This document shows, piece by piece, positions 32,716-43,098 of a stretch of DNA of 64,000 bases. The stretch lies in NCBI RefSeq assembly GCF_014066305.1, contig NW_023501096.1, positions 186,001 through 250,000 of the forward strand, read 5' to 3'. Below the pieces are notes generated by a model that was not told where the DNA came from, searched no databases, and was given only the letters and a program-made list of their open reading frames with translations. Position 1 is the first letter of the stretch. Each line of letters starts with the position of its first letter. The DNA is from Letharia columbiana (taxonomy: Eukaryota; Ascomycota; Lecanoromycetes; Lecanorales; Parmeliaceae). The position numbers and the translations under genes are program-made.

Positions 32716-33517
32716 CACGCTTTCATTGTCGATATGGCAGCCTGATCGTGAATTAAGTAGGTTGAGGTCGGTACACAAGAATCATGATGACTAATATATG
32801 CAGGGAGATTTAGTCCACCAGTAAAGACGAGTGACTTCTGTTGAGCTGTGGTGAATTTGGTCTGCGTTCAGGAGAGATTTTGGCAACAAGCATAAAACAT
32901 GGTAATTCTGAGGCTGAGATGAACGCAGGCTGAGAGAGCGGGAGGCCTGAGGCGAAAATCTTTGCCAAAAGCTCAAACACTTACCGACAGTTTGCCACAT
33001 CAGTTTGCTGCCTTGTGCTATGATTCAAAGCTATGACAATGAGATCTGGTCGCAGGGCATACTATTAGCTCGAATAGTTGAAGTATGCTCAACACTGTTC
33101 TGCCAGTGCTGCTTACGGGCCAGGGAGCCAAGTTTGGCAATTTCTGAGAAGTAGACATGCTCAACGCTGGCACTTGAAAGGAGGTACTGCGAAGTAAAAG
33201 ATCCCGTAACCCGAGTATCCCGATATGCATTGCCACACGAGCCATGAAGCACCCATCCCCCCGAACGTCCGTAGACATGTGTTGTGACCCCAGACGCAAA
33301 CAACATCTCCTTGCGCCAGTCTGGTGGAACCTTTGATGATACAACAAAAGACTGTTCATTGGTGCCATCAGTCCGGATGCTCACATCGAGAGCAAAACAT
33401 ATTTACCTCGAAGCCAGCGTCTTCAACAGTATTCAACACCCTGCGCCGATTTCTCTGGTTTTTTTCTCGGATAGCTCTTTCGTCAGTCCCATAACAGCAC
33501 TTGCTGCTCTTAATTCC
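32716..33517. other. Intergenic, no gene seen
   Basis: Minus-strand frames at 33018-33384 overlap one another and show no recognisable features. Confidence 0.35.
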
Positions 33518-34600
33518 TCACGCCAAGACCTCCCATAGGTGATGGAGGAGCTTGACGATGCTGTCCGTGCCATAGCTAACACCCTCTGTGCAGGCACTGC
33601 TCTCAACATGTTGAAGAAGGCTGCTCAGATCTGCATACTGAGATCTGCAAGCTGGGCACTGATAAACCCACGGATCATGGCACGAGGATTGAATATGTCC
33701 CATCATGCTACTATACTGATCAAAAACCTTATCGCACCGAGAACACCCGAATCTTTTGGGATGCGACAGAAATAAAGGTCGGGCAAAATGCCTTTGGCGT
33801 TTTCCCCAACGTAGGTACCGCTCGCAGCCAGTTTTTGCGTAGTCGTTTTTTCGCATTGAATGGCGAATTGGTCAAGTTGAACACGCGTCGTTACGCAGGT
33901 GCCTGTCTCGAGATCCTCCAGCAACGGCGCGTATTTGGTGAATTGCCTCGAACAGCCCCAGCAGTCGGTATTACGAGGAAGATGGTTCAAGAGATGCTAG
34001 ACCCGTGTCAGCGCTTTTTTTAGGCCATCCATAGGGACTTTTGACTCACGTCACTGAGTTGCTTTGGTGTATCACATTTTTTGCTGCACGAGGGGCACCA
34101 AAAAGGGCTGGGATCAGACTCGTAGTGCTGATAAAGTTCTCTGCAAATTGGGTAGTCGACCTCATGAGTCTCACATATCCAGTGGCTCCGTGAGTTCTGA
34201 TAACGCTCCTCTCGTGCGGCGGCCGAAATGAAGTGACGGGCACAGCGGTCGCAAAAGTTGTGACTGTCGCGATATTGCTCGATCAAAGCTTCTTTGGTAG
34301 AGAAATCAATGTTATGACTGTCGCATATCCAATGGCTCAGCAACTTTTACGAGTCCTCGTCCCGAGCAGCGGGAGAAACAAAAAACCTATTACACTTAGA
34401 GCGCCAGTTATAGTGCTTTTGAGTGGGTCTAGTGGCTCTCTAGAGTTTCTTGATATGGAAAAATTTCGGCTGCATACTGTGCAGAAGTGATCTGACCTAC
34501 TCAGAGTCAGTGAGTACAACTTTCAGGCCATAAGAAGACGAGCCGCCTCGCCTTGACGGCTTCCGGCAGTCGAAATATGGTGCTTTCAACGACGTCGAAT
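33518..34600 (-). pseudogene. Multi-finger C2H2/C2HC zinc-finger protein, pseudogene
   Basis: Finger units appear in order on the minus strand: HFCTVCSRNFS (near 34485), HYNWRSKCNRFFVSPAARDE (near 34390), SHWICDSH and CDRCARHFISAAARE, then FWCPSCSKKCDTPKQLSD. An intron follows (about 34049-33998; donor GTGAGT, acceptor TAG, branch GCTGAC), then CWGCSRQFTKYAPLLEDLE, CSRCDKVFDQYSSMMGH and YQCPACRSQYADLSSLLQH. The finger pitch and CWGC signature match the 29.3-kb relic. Lesions: a frame change near 34410, a TAA near 34348 and a frame change near 33768. Possibly a nucleic-acid-binding protein before it decayed. Confidence 0.65.
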
Positions 34601-35645
34601 TTGAATTGCTGATCATCTTGCCGAAGGACGGATGTCGTGCTGGTTGATTGATATTAGAAAAGGGATGGCGGTCGGTGGATATTGCTTTCGCATGCTATGA
34701 ATTGGTCCGGTAGGGATCTGAAGATTAGGAGGAGCTGAGAGACGCAATGATGGGGAGGATAACTACCAGTGATGGGATACCACGCATTGTGGAATTCGGT
34801 CGCGCGTTCTTTCGTCATAGGACAGTTGGCATGGTTAGTGAAAGGTGCTGGCTTCTGGGTTATCTTGAACAAAGTCGAAATTCGGCGGACCGCTAACTTT
34901 CATGCAATCGAGTGTATTCCAAGCTACCAGAATGTGCAGTCACTTCGTGCAATTGTATAATGAAACAACTGTCAAGTCTTGTGAGATCCACGTCCCTCTC
35001 TGCCTTTCATTGCCATCGTAGGAGCAAGTCCCCTACAAAAGTGCCTTAACCTAGCAAACAGCTCCTGAAGCGGCATTTCTCAGCCCGAATCAGCTCTTCG
35101 TGGATGGGCTTATATGAAGGTCATAATCATTCAATGCTCAGGAGTGACGCCCAAACAAAATCTTCATTGCCATGGCCGTTACCCCATCACACCATCCATC
35201 TATCGGTTGGCATGATCAATCATTGATGCTTGGTATTTCGGTGCTCCTTGATTATGCAACCATGCCCGTTCAAGGCCGACTTCGCAGAGGACACCATTTT
35301 TGCTAGTGAAGGACGACTCAGCACGCTCTATGCATCGTCAACTCAAAGCGCCAGATGCGTGGTGGTGATGCGAGCTATCAGCTCATATGCGTGCCACACA
35401 TTATCAAAATTCTGTGGTCATCCAGTAGAAGATGCATTTAATGATGAAGGAAGCCTGAGGCGGCCGCCAAATTCTGCGCCTTGGCAGCGGCAGCTGCGAG
35501 ATCGGCAAGTAATCGTAGATCTTTCACACCACATTCCCAGATCCGTACTGTAGCATAGAAAGCTCTCCGCAAAATTATTCGAATAACACTGCGACTACGA
35601 TTAGTATAGGTCCGAAATGGATAAGATGAAGCTATACTGAAGTCT
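34601..35645. other. Intergenic with a coding-like tail repeated on the far side of the next element
   Basis: On the minus strand near 35530-35460 a coding-like tail reads RLLADLAAAAAKAQNLAAA. Part of the DNA under it (35481-35506) recurs exactly at 36124-36149. No complete gene seen. Confidence 0.35.
35481..35506 (+). repeat. 26-bp direct repeat, copy 1
   Basis: Starts TTGGCAGCGGCAGCTG and is identical to 36124-36149. The two copies bracket the AT-rich element between 35.6 and 36.1 kb. Confidence 0.9.
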
Positions 35646-36111
35646 AAAAAAATGTTCTCACTCCGGCTTTGCCACCATAAAGCCAAAAAATCCCAAAAAA
35701 ATCATGTTTTTCTTAGTCTACAATTTATGAATATTAATTATTAGAGAAGTCTTTTCTATATAAAATCTAGTTTATTTTAACAAGTTCTATTAGTCTTTCT
35801 TTGTCAAGTTTTTTTTAATTGAATTTTTATTTTCATTAAGTAAAGTGATTTTAGTAGTTATAAGGCGTAACTCTTACTACTACGGGGCGGTACAAAATCA
35901 ACTGGTTATCAAAAAGATTCGTTTAAAAGTTATATCTGAGAAAAAAAAGCTTAATAGAATTGAATAAATCAGTATAACTTTGCAATATAAACAAGATACA
36001 TGAATAATAAATAATTTGCGATGAGATCTAGATAAGAAAAACATGGTTTCTCCTGAATTTTTATGTATGCTTTGGAAGCAAAGCCGGTGGCCAGGCATTC
36101 CAGATTTTTTT
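35646..36111. mobile_element. AT-rich decayed element with imperfect terminal inverted repeats
   Basis: About 466 bp, strikingly A+T-rich against flanks near 50% GC. Each end carries about 85 bp of imperfect inverted repeat. Both arms share AAAAAAAT at the tip, CCGGCTTTGC in the middle and CATGTTTTTCTTA further in (right arm read in reverse complement). No open frame inside. The base bias and arm divergence fit an old non-autonomous DNA transposon altered by RIP-like C-to-T mutation. Class not assigned and exact ends uncertain. Confidence 0.55.
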
Positions 36112-36123
36112 GCAATACGCTAA

Positions 36124-36149
36124 TTGGCAGCGGCAGCTGCGAGATCGGC
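36124..36149 (+). repeat. 26-bp direct repeat, copy 2
   Basis: Identical to 35481-35506. Read on the minus strand it encodes LADLAAAAAN and then a stop, so both copies may derive from the 3' ends of related coding sequences. Confidence 0.9.
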
Positions 36150-36336
36150 TAAAAGACGTTTGCCCGACAAAGCAGCGCTCTGCAAAGTTCAATCTCATAC
36201 TCTGACAGGATCAGAGGCTGGCGACCGTGACAAGTCGCTCCGAATACATTAGTATGACATAGACGGGAGTATCTCGAATAGTCGGAAGGCAGCCAATCTA
36301 CAGCGCTGACTTTACGCTCTCAATGACAAAATCACC

Positions 36337-36666
36337 ATGCCCAAGGCCTCGACCAGCTTCTCCCACATGCCAGCTCCGTCAAAGAAAGTGTCCTTTGGCG
36401 CGCACAAGAGGTATTCTGAGGTTCAACAGATGGCTATGGAACATCTGGCTTGGTGCAATTGCGAAATGGCACCGCAGTTTGAGAGCAGTAACGCTACTGC
36501 GGAGAGCAAGACGGACCTTTGGAAAGAAGGTTGGAAGCGGCATCATGAGAGCTGGAATATCATTGAGAGTATGTTGGGTGCGAAAGTGAATCGGTCTCGG
36601 AAGCATGGTGGCCAGCGTGCGAGCTGCCCGCAAATTTCACAGTTTGTGACTTCAGCGCAGGCATAG
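36337..36666 (+). CDS. Small hypothetical protein
   Basis: 109-residue intronless frame with an ATG at 36337, ending just before a gene-poor stretch. The composition looks natural (EVQQMAMEHLAWCNCEM, DLWKEGWKRHHESWNIIE), with an amphipathic helical middle and a basic end. No signal peptide, membrane helix or known motif. It could equally be a chance frame. Confidence 0.3.
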   Translation: MPKASTSFSHMPAPSKKVSFGAHKRYSEVQQMAMEHLAWCNCEMAPQFESSNATAESKTDLWKEGWKRHHESWNIIESMLGAKVNRSRKHGGQRASCPQISQFVTSAQA

Positions 36667-37027
36667 TGGAACACAACTTGGGCTTCAAGCCTAAGATGAG
36701 ACACATATATGTTAACAAGGACTGCAGCACAGCGTTTGGATTGTTTGAATCTCGCTATTAGTATCCTGTTTCACAAGATTTGCTACCTTGCCCTAAAGAG
36801 GTCTTGCATTATCTCAGGCTTTGAACTCTTCTGCTAGGCCTCCATCTCCCAATGCCTTACCGGAAACCTCATTTCCTACTTACTATAGTCCGCGTCAAAC
36901 GCGGCTATCAAAGTGAATAAATGACGTGGAGTCACCAGCTTGTGTTTTGACGCATCCAGCAACAGTGTTTTCATATACCGCCCTCGGCCTTTGAATACGC
37001 GTCTGTCTCCAGCCCACAAGATCCTCA
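36667..37027. other. Intergenic, promoter side of the zinc-finger gene
   Basis: No gene seen. Confidence 0.4.
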
Positions 37028-38216
37028 ATGTCACTGCCAGAGGGTCAAGGTGAGCTTTTAGAACCCAAGTGCGGTGATATGTTTTCATGCTTAGGATCGT
37101 ACTAACCTGCTCACTTCCAGTCCAAACGGCAAGCACGATGGCCGTGAACCTCGACCAACAACACGCTGCTTTTGAACGACAACAGCGATCAAAGATAGGC
37201 AGCATCGGTCATGACCATCAATGCACTGTTTATGAACAACAACAAGCTAGCTCTTCTGATTTCGGTATGCTCCAGCATCCCTCAGAATCTGGAATCTGAG
37301 ACTAATGGCTTAATCGGTCAACATAGTCTCACATCGAGGACAAGAAGTCTGTACAGAAGTCTGCGGAGTCTTCTCTCCATCGCTCCATAATCCAGCGCTC
37401 CAACCTAGAGGAGAAAATCCTTTGGACAACCCTCAATACCACTGTCCTCGTTGCGACACTACCTACTCACGTTCCTTGGCAGTCAAGCAGCACTTTCCTC
37501 GATGTATCGAAACTAACGGCAACCCCGACTCTCTCAGATGGTTTGATCATGAGAGTAAAGACCTTACCGTTACACGGAATCTGAACACTCTAAAAGCTGC
37601 TGTCACTCCGAGCAAGCACAAGCGAAGTGCATTGGCCATTGCTTCTCTGTTGGCGGATGAGCCAGAGGCATTCGTGGTTATGAATAAAGTCGACAAATGG
37701 GTTGCCATGGCAGCGGAGAAACAAGCAGCAACTGTTGCTTCGATGTCGAATAACTCAAATGGGATAGGAACCTTGGCCACACACATTCCGACCCCCGTCA
37801 CGAAGTCAATGGTGGACACGTCAAGCCGTAAGGACACGTCAGTAGTCAAAAAGCCAGCTAAGGCGCCCACTACGGCACCCAAACAGGGAAGCACACTCGC
37901 GATCCCCGCAGCACGCGACCAGTTCGTCACCCTAGCGGGCGAGCAACCGGAACCAGGACCGCAAAAGCCGAGGAAGCGCAGGGCGCCTATCCATGGCAGG
38001 AACACAGCCCACCTGTTCAATAATGCGGGGGTGCTCATGCCATCGATTCCTGGGATAGATATCGTCACGGAACGCTTGTTTGACAAAGGGGAGATCATGT
38101 CCCTAGGACCATCGCGTTCGCACAATAGCTATTACCCAACTGGAGAACCACTTGGTGGCTCCTTCCTACTGGACCACTCGAGTGACAAGAAGCGCAAAAG
38201 GGATAACGAGAATTGA
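37028..38216 (+). CDS. Single-finger C2HC protein with disordered tail
   Basis: Three exons, 37028-37049, 37121-37264 and 37327-38216, with introns of 71 nt (GTGAGC...TTCCAG, branch ACTAAC) and 62 nt (GTATGC...CATAG), give an uninterrupted 351-residue protein. The single zinc finger lies near residues 94-115, C-x2-C-x12-H-x3-C (CPRCDTTYSRS...QHFPRC), followed by GNPDSLRWFDHES. The rest is Lys/Pro/Ala/Thr-rich, with a nuclear-localisation-like cluster KPRKRRAP and another at the C terminus, KKRKRDNEN. A finger followed by a Trp-containing block is a common pattern in uncharacterised Dothideomycete nuclear proteins (recollection). It is the only clearly intact zinc-finger gene among the three sites here. 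Role unknown; DNA or RNA binding is likely. Confidence 0.65.
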
Positions 38217-38768
38217 TTGGGACATCAGAGAGAGACATCGGTCACGTCGCTGTCGAGATTCTACTAACCAATTGATGTTACCCATAGGTTGGATGAAGCA
38301 ATTGTTGGAAATCACAAAGCCGACCGGGCTGCAAAGAAACAGGATATACTCAGCATCACCAATCTTTGGACCATTGCATCCACTCTCTGCGCACCCTTAT
38401 CAAGGCAGTACAAGGAAAGCTTTGTCACGATGTATTGAGTAGAAAGTGTTAATCCAGCTCCCTCTAGCACAAAGACCTTGTCACTCAGTGTCAAGAACTA
38501 GCCCAATGAACTTCTTTCATCAAAGGAAATATAGTTCACAAAGATATGACACTGACTGACGAGCCAGGGTCTGATTGTGTTGCAGGTTCCATCCACATCG
38601 AGACCCTATTTACAATAATGCTCCTCCTTTCAACTTCCTTCTTCACACTCCCTCATCTTCATGACTGCACATCGCGACAACCCCCATATCCAAGCGGATC
38701 AAGTTTCAGGAAAACCAGGCCACCAAAAACCAAATCCCTAGACAAATCTCAACCCAAAGTCGTCAGTC
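38217..38768. other. Intergenic, promoter of the first TFIIB-like gene
   Basis: The last 45 bp before the ATG resemble the leader of the next copy at 40185: AAATCCCTAGACAAATCTC here, AAATCCCCAGACAAGTC there. This supports local duplication of gene plus promoter. Confidence 0.5.
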
Positions 38769-39782
38769 ATGGCTTCCTTCGCCACGAGCGAAACGTCCCT
38801 CTTAGACACATCCTCATTCGAAAAAATGATTCCGTCCAATGGCGGCAGCCCCTTAGTCGTGAATCAAGATCTGCCCGAGGGTTTGCGAGCTGGCTACACA
38901 GAAATCAAGACTCTTTGCGAAAAGATGGATACGCGTTTGCACATCCACAGCTATGCAAGAGAACTCTTCGAGGCGGTCTATGAATCGGAAGAGTTTGTGT
39001 CTGAGCCTCAGAAGACAGTCGTCGCTGGCTGTTTGTTTATCGCTTACGAGGCCACCGAGGACGACCCGGTAACGAGAGAGGCAACCGGGGGGTACCGCAT
39101 CTTGCAAGAGAGCAAGATCTCCTACCACGAGCGCTCTATCTTAGCGCCAGCCGCAGATCTGGACGTACTAAGGATTTTTGCAGCCCTCGAGGAATTCTTG
39201 CCCAAAGCATCCGTCGGGGATGCCGATGAGGTGATGGAACCAGCTGTTGTCAACGAAGCTAAGGGGTATAACGCCGCCCTAGTAGAGAACGAGAACCCAG
39301 ATGACGCAGACTCCAGTGTTGGTGACTCAACCAAATTCTTTCGAGCGGCCTACAAAAGAATCGAGACCCTTTGCGAATGCCTACCTATACCCTCTCAAAT
39401 CCTGTGCAATGTTACGGCTCGTATCAAGTCCCTTTACAAGAATGTTCACCTTTCAGGAGGGTTTGAGCAGGATGAACAAGCAGCAGTCGTGGCAGGATGT
39501 TTCTACCTCGCGTTCCGCCAGCTAGGAGTACCTCGCACCTTTCGGGAAGTCTGGATCGTAACCCGCGTTCCTATCGTGGACCTCGAGGCGGTGGTGAAGG
39601 ATCTTGAGGAATTTTTTGCTGAAGAGGCTAGGCTCGAGATACAGTCGGAGGAAGAGGCGGAATATCTGTCCGATGAGCCAGACACTGTCTCCTCTTCATA
39701 TAGGGCCCACTCGAGTGACGATAGCGAGGCGGAGGGACCAGCTGATGAGGGTAGAGAGAGGCTGGGTCCGCGCTGGACCTAG
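38769..39782 (+). CDS. TFIIB-core-like protein (two cyclin folds, no zinc ribbon), copy 1
   Basis: 337-residue intronless frame. Two cyclin-like repeats lie at about 38-145 and 188-284. The second is close to the TFIIB core repeat: AYKRIETLCECLPIP, then VAGCFYLAFRQLGVPRTFRE, corresponding to the AxxxIxxxCxxLxLP and C-(I/L)YIACRQ-x-GVPRTF(K/R)E signatures of TFIIB/Sua7. The first repeat is more diverged (GYTEIKTLCEKM, VVAGCLFIAYEATEDDP). There is no N-terminal CxxC zinc ribbon, no B-reader or B-linker, and the C terminus is an acidic Glu/Asp/Ser tail. It cannot be a standard TFIIB (about 340 residues including a ribbon). It may bind TBP, DNA or another cyclin-fold partner, or act as a decoy (inference). 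Two relatives follow downstream. Confidence 0.75.
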   Translation: MASFATSETSLLDTSSFEKMIPSNGGSPLVVNQDLPEGLRAGYTEIKTLCEKMDTRLHIHSYARELFEAVYESEEFVSEPQKTVVAGCLFIAYEATEDDPVTREATGGYRILQESKISYHERSILAPAADLDVLRIFAALEEFLPKASVGDADEVMEPAVVNEAKGYNAALVENENPDDADSSVGDSTKFFRAAYKRIETLCECLPIPSQILCNVTARIKSLYKNVHLSGGFEQDEQAAVVAGCFYLAFRQLGVPRTFREVWIVTRVPIVDLEAVVKDLEEFFAEEARLEIQSEEEAEYLSDEPDTVSSSYRAHSSDDSEAEGPADEGRERLGPRWT

Positions 39783-40184
39783 AAGAGAGATAAGTTGTGG
39801 TAGTATTGCTCGCGTAGATCTGATCACCGCTGATGTAAGATAGATGGAGAAGGTTCTGATAGTTAATGGGCTAATGAAGCAAAGACAAACGCTGGGTATC
39901 CCTGAAGGCGGCTAGTCAATCATTCTCGTCTACGTGTCCCAGATACTGTGTTATTACCATGTCGGACATTCCCACGAGTTGTGCAACAGTTTGGGCGCAG
40001 AAGGTGGAGATTTCAACGGCAATGCCTACTCATGTCCATAAAATTGAAAGTGCTAACCGATGATATACTCTCCTAGAGACCTAAATCTCTCCCGTTCCTA
40101 GTCCCATATTCTTCTTTCCTCTGGTACCTCATCCGAACACCCAAATTAAATCCCCAGACAAGTCGCACGGCGAAAGTATCAACC
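39783..40184. other. Intergenic between TFIIB-like copies 1 and 2
   Basis: Contains the leader of copy 2, similar to that of copy 1. No gene seen. Confidence 0.45.
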
Positions 40185-40930
40185 ATGGCTATCAGTAAAT
40201 TAGTTTACCTTCGCCAGAAATCCGCTCTTCCCTACCGTGTCCAATCAACTGCGTTCGATACCCAGCTCTACGGGAATGAAGTACAGCTGATCAGAAACTA
40301 TCATTTCGAAGCCATGGTTCCATTTGGCACAAAACATCTACTCCAAGTCAAGAAATCCACGCGAGCTTGCTGGCTGCTTACCAAGAATTCAAGCGCCTCT
40401 ACGAAGCCATGGGCTGCTATCCACCGCAATGCGAAAGAGCTCTACGAAAAGTCCTATGCATCGGGCCATTTTACTTGGTGGCCACAGAACACAGTCATTC
40501 TAAGGTGCCTTTTCATTGCTTTCTCTGACACGAGGTCGACTCTATACATTCGACAATGCGATGTCTTAGCGCCAAGGATGAAACAGAAGAGGAATGCGTC
40601 GAAACCCTCAAGATATCCTTCATCGCGCCAATAGTCGACATCAACAGTAGCAGGATGGATGAGGCGCCCGAAGCTAGTGACCTTTCCAGGCCGCTAATAT
40701 CGGCTTATCACGAGAACCAGGTCTTCTGCGACTGCCATTCTCTCCCAGACAGAATCACATCCTACGCCAAACTCTTCGACTTTGTTTATGAGCGCTGAGA
40801 TCTCGAGAAACGCGGAAAAGATGCTATTGTTGTGGGCTGCTTATACATCGCTTGTCGTCAGATGAAAATGTAAGAGCTACGCGGTGGTCCGTCGTCTGAC
40901 CAACGTTCAGATCTTAGACATCGAAAATGA
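40185..40930 (+). pseudogene. TFIIB-core-like protein, copy 2, broken
   Basis: The ATG at 40185 lies in a leader resembling that of copy 1. The first cyclin fold is split over two frames: AYQEFKRLYEAMG in one, NAKELYEKSYASGHFTWWPQ and TVILRCLFIAF in the next, matching copy 1 residues about 42-92. The second fold starts in a third frame (AYHENQVFCDCHSLPD, AKLFDFVYER), stops at a TGA at 40796-40798, then continues in frame with RGKDAIVVGCLYIACRQ, which is closer to canonical TFIIB than copy 1 is. At least two frameshifts and the TGA make it a pseudogene. It is most simply a tandem duplicate of copy 1. Confidence 0.7.
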
Positions 40931-41109
40931 TGTTAAGGACCCCAAGGAATCTGTCTCTGCTCATCATGAGGCAGAAAAACATGAGCAAGAGGAGGCTGGT
41001 GACCGACCATAGGGGCCAAGATATATCTCTGCTTTCGACGTCACCAACTCGCTCCAGACCTCGGGATACCAGGATCCTGGACGTGTACGTATTGTCTAGT
41101 TGTATACAA

Positions 41110-41581
41110 TGTACAATCACGTGATGCGCGACCCCTCCACAGCTCACTTAGCACGGTACTTTCCGACCATGCCGATAGGAGTACGGTAGAGATCTCGAAG
41201 CTGCCTACGAGTGTTGAAGACCGCTTTCTGCCTATCGAGATGTTCCACCGACGTGGCGAGAAGGAGGACCAGAAGACCGGTACGGGCCCCGTCGCAGTGC
41301 CCGGCAGCAACGTCACCTTTATCCTCGGTAGGAAGCTCAGAGATGGTAGAGTCATTGACTGCAGCCCACCAAGGGACAGACTCACTTTCACTGTCGGAGA
41401 TGATTGCATGGACACCGATGCCTTCCACATCGGAATGAAGGGCATGTTGGTAGGAAGGAACGTCGCATCATCGTCCCAGAATGTTATGCGTTCACCCCTG
41501 AGGAGTGGGTGGCACTTTTCGGTGAGTCCCACATTGGATTGGATGTAGGCTTTGACTTGAAGCTGTTGAAGATTGAGTAGG
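41110..41581 (+). pseudogene. FKBP-type peptidyl-prolyl isomerase-like gene, frameshifted
   Basis: The frame from about 41152 reads STVLSDHADRSTVEIS, then an FKBP-like core: KTGTGPVAVPGSNVTFILGR, KLRDGRVIDCSPPRD, LTFTVGD, HIGMKGM. Near 41458 the frame shifts by one base and the expected C-terminal strands continue in the next frame: RRIIVPECYAF, EEWVALFG, VGFDLKLLKIE, stop at 41579-41581. This order (x-DG-x-x-x-D, F-x-x-G, GM-x-x-G, R-x-I-x-P, F-D-x-x-L) is the FKBP fold. The family's aromatic active-site residues are poorly kept, so even before the frameshift it may not have been an active isomerase. No secure start codon. Confidence 0.6.
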
Positions 41582-43098
41582 GGCCGAGAGTTGGCTGGAG
41601 GCCGGCGTGGTGAGGTAAGAATGCGCGAAATTGCTTTGACCTAGGTAAGATGGATAGAGGTGGAGCTAATTGCAGATGAAGCGCAGGCATTGAGTGTTTC
41701 AAACGAGGCAGCAGATTGATGTTCCTGGGAATATAAGAGAATGATCGCAGTCAGAAACGCATTTTTCCATTGTTTAAATCTTGTTTTCAAGTCCATGACT
41801 CTTCTCATACTTACAGGCACCGAAACAATTGCCAATACCCAAGCCCCGAGTCGGCTGATTACCTCGCCGAGGCGGATCCTAATTACAAAACTCTGTATTC
41901 TTCCCAATAAACATAGAACGCGTAGATACTCAAGTACATTGTTCTCCGCTTCCCTTGGGCGTTTTATCTTCCCCCAAATTCGACAAGCCACTACAGTCAA
42001 CCAATGACCACCCAACTCAGACAGGAGAAGACTCAACATCCACTCTTCAACCTAGATCCAGGAGTTAGCAGCCGTACATCATCAGAAGTTTTCCATCAGC
42101 AAGTCAGGCGGAGTAGCAATCCATAACGACGGAACCTTCTAGCGATAAAATTTGATCCAAACGACAGTGATGTCAGAACTCTTTTTCGCTGCCTTCAAGC
42201 AACTCACAAGCAGTGCAAGTGGATGGAAATTCATTGAGGACGCCACATTCCAAGGAAAATAAGCTCTAACACCACGTCTACGACAATCCTAGCCAATTCA
42301 GCTCTACTCGGAGATAACATCACACACTAGAAGGGACGAGTTACTATGGAACTAACGATGCGTCTTTTTACGATGATTTGACTGTTCCATAAAAATGCGG
42401 CTCATTGATGAGTCTTCTTCACGTGGCTTGTTACAAATGTCTGGTTTCACGGATCTTGTCTCATGTGCCTTTTTCATGCGTCTTGAAACCTTGTGTTAAC
42501 CACCCGATGGGTTTCTTGTGGCAATGGAAGCGTAAGACACCCTCGTAGACCCTGAAAATTGGCAACGTAAACGAGTATATCATCAGCTCAAGAGGAAAGG
42601 CAAACTCACATTGCCTCTTGGTCTAGCTGCCTGGGGACCAACATTGTTTCATCGATTTGCAGCAAACGCCGCACAGAAACTTCCATTGTCCAGGTCGACA
42701 AGAACCAATCTCAACGGAAGGAGTTTGCTGAGGCACAAACAGCCGGTTTGGGTACGCCGTCCGACCGGCACCAGAAGAAGTTTCATGCATCATGTCGCTG
42801 GCCCAACTTAACACATTCACTGTTTCAAACCATTGTTGCCCTCTTTGCCATCAGCTGATCACTACGTCAGAACGAAGGCGCAGTCGTCCATAAAGCTCTA
42901 AGACATGGCCCATAACACCAATCGTTACTCATCTGAGTCAAAAGTCTTCGGTCTCCCTCTTCTTTCGTCTTCCCCATACAATCTGGTTGTCGTCAACCTC
43001 GCACCTCGTAAAGTACTTAAGCCATAACATCTCATCTTTCATGAAATCAGTTCATCAAGGCCAAAGGCAACCAGGAAAACACGATCAAAACATCTACC
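41582..43098. other. Intergenic, no gene seen
   Basis: 1.5 kb separating the FKBP relic and TFIIB-like copy 3. Short frames on both strands, none with family features. Confidence 0.4.
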
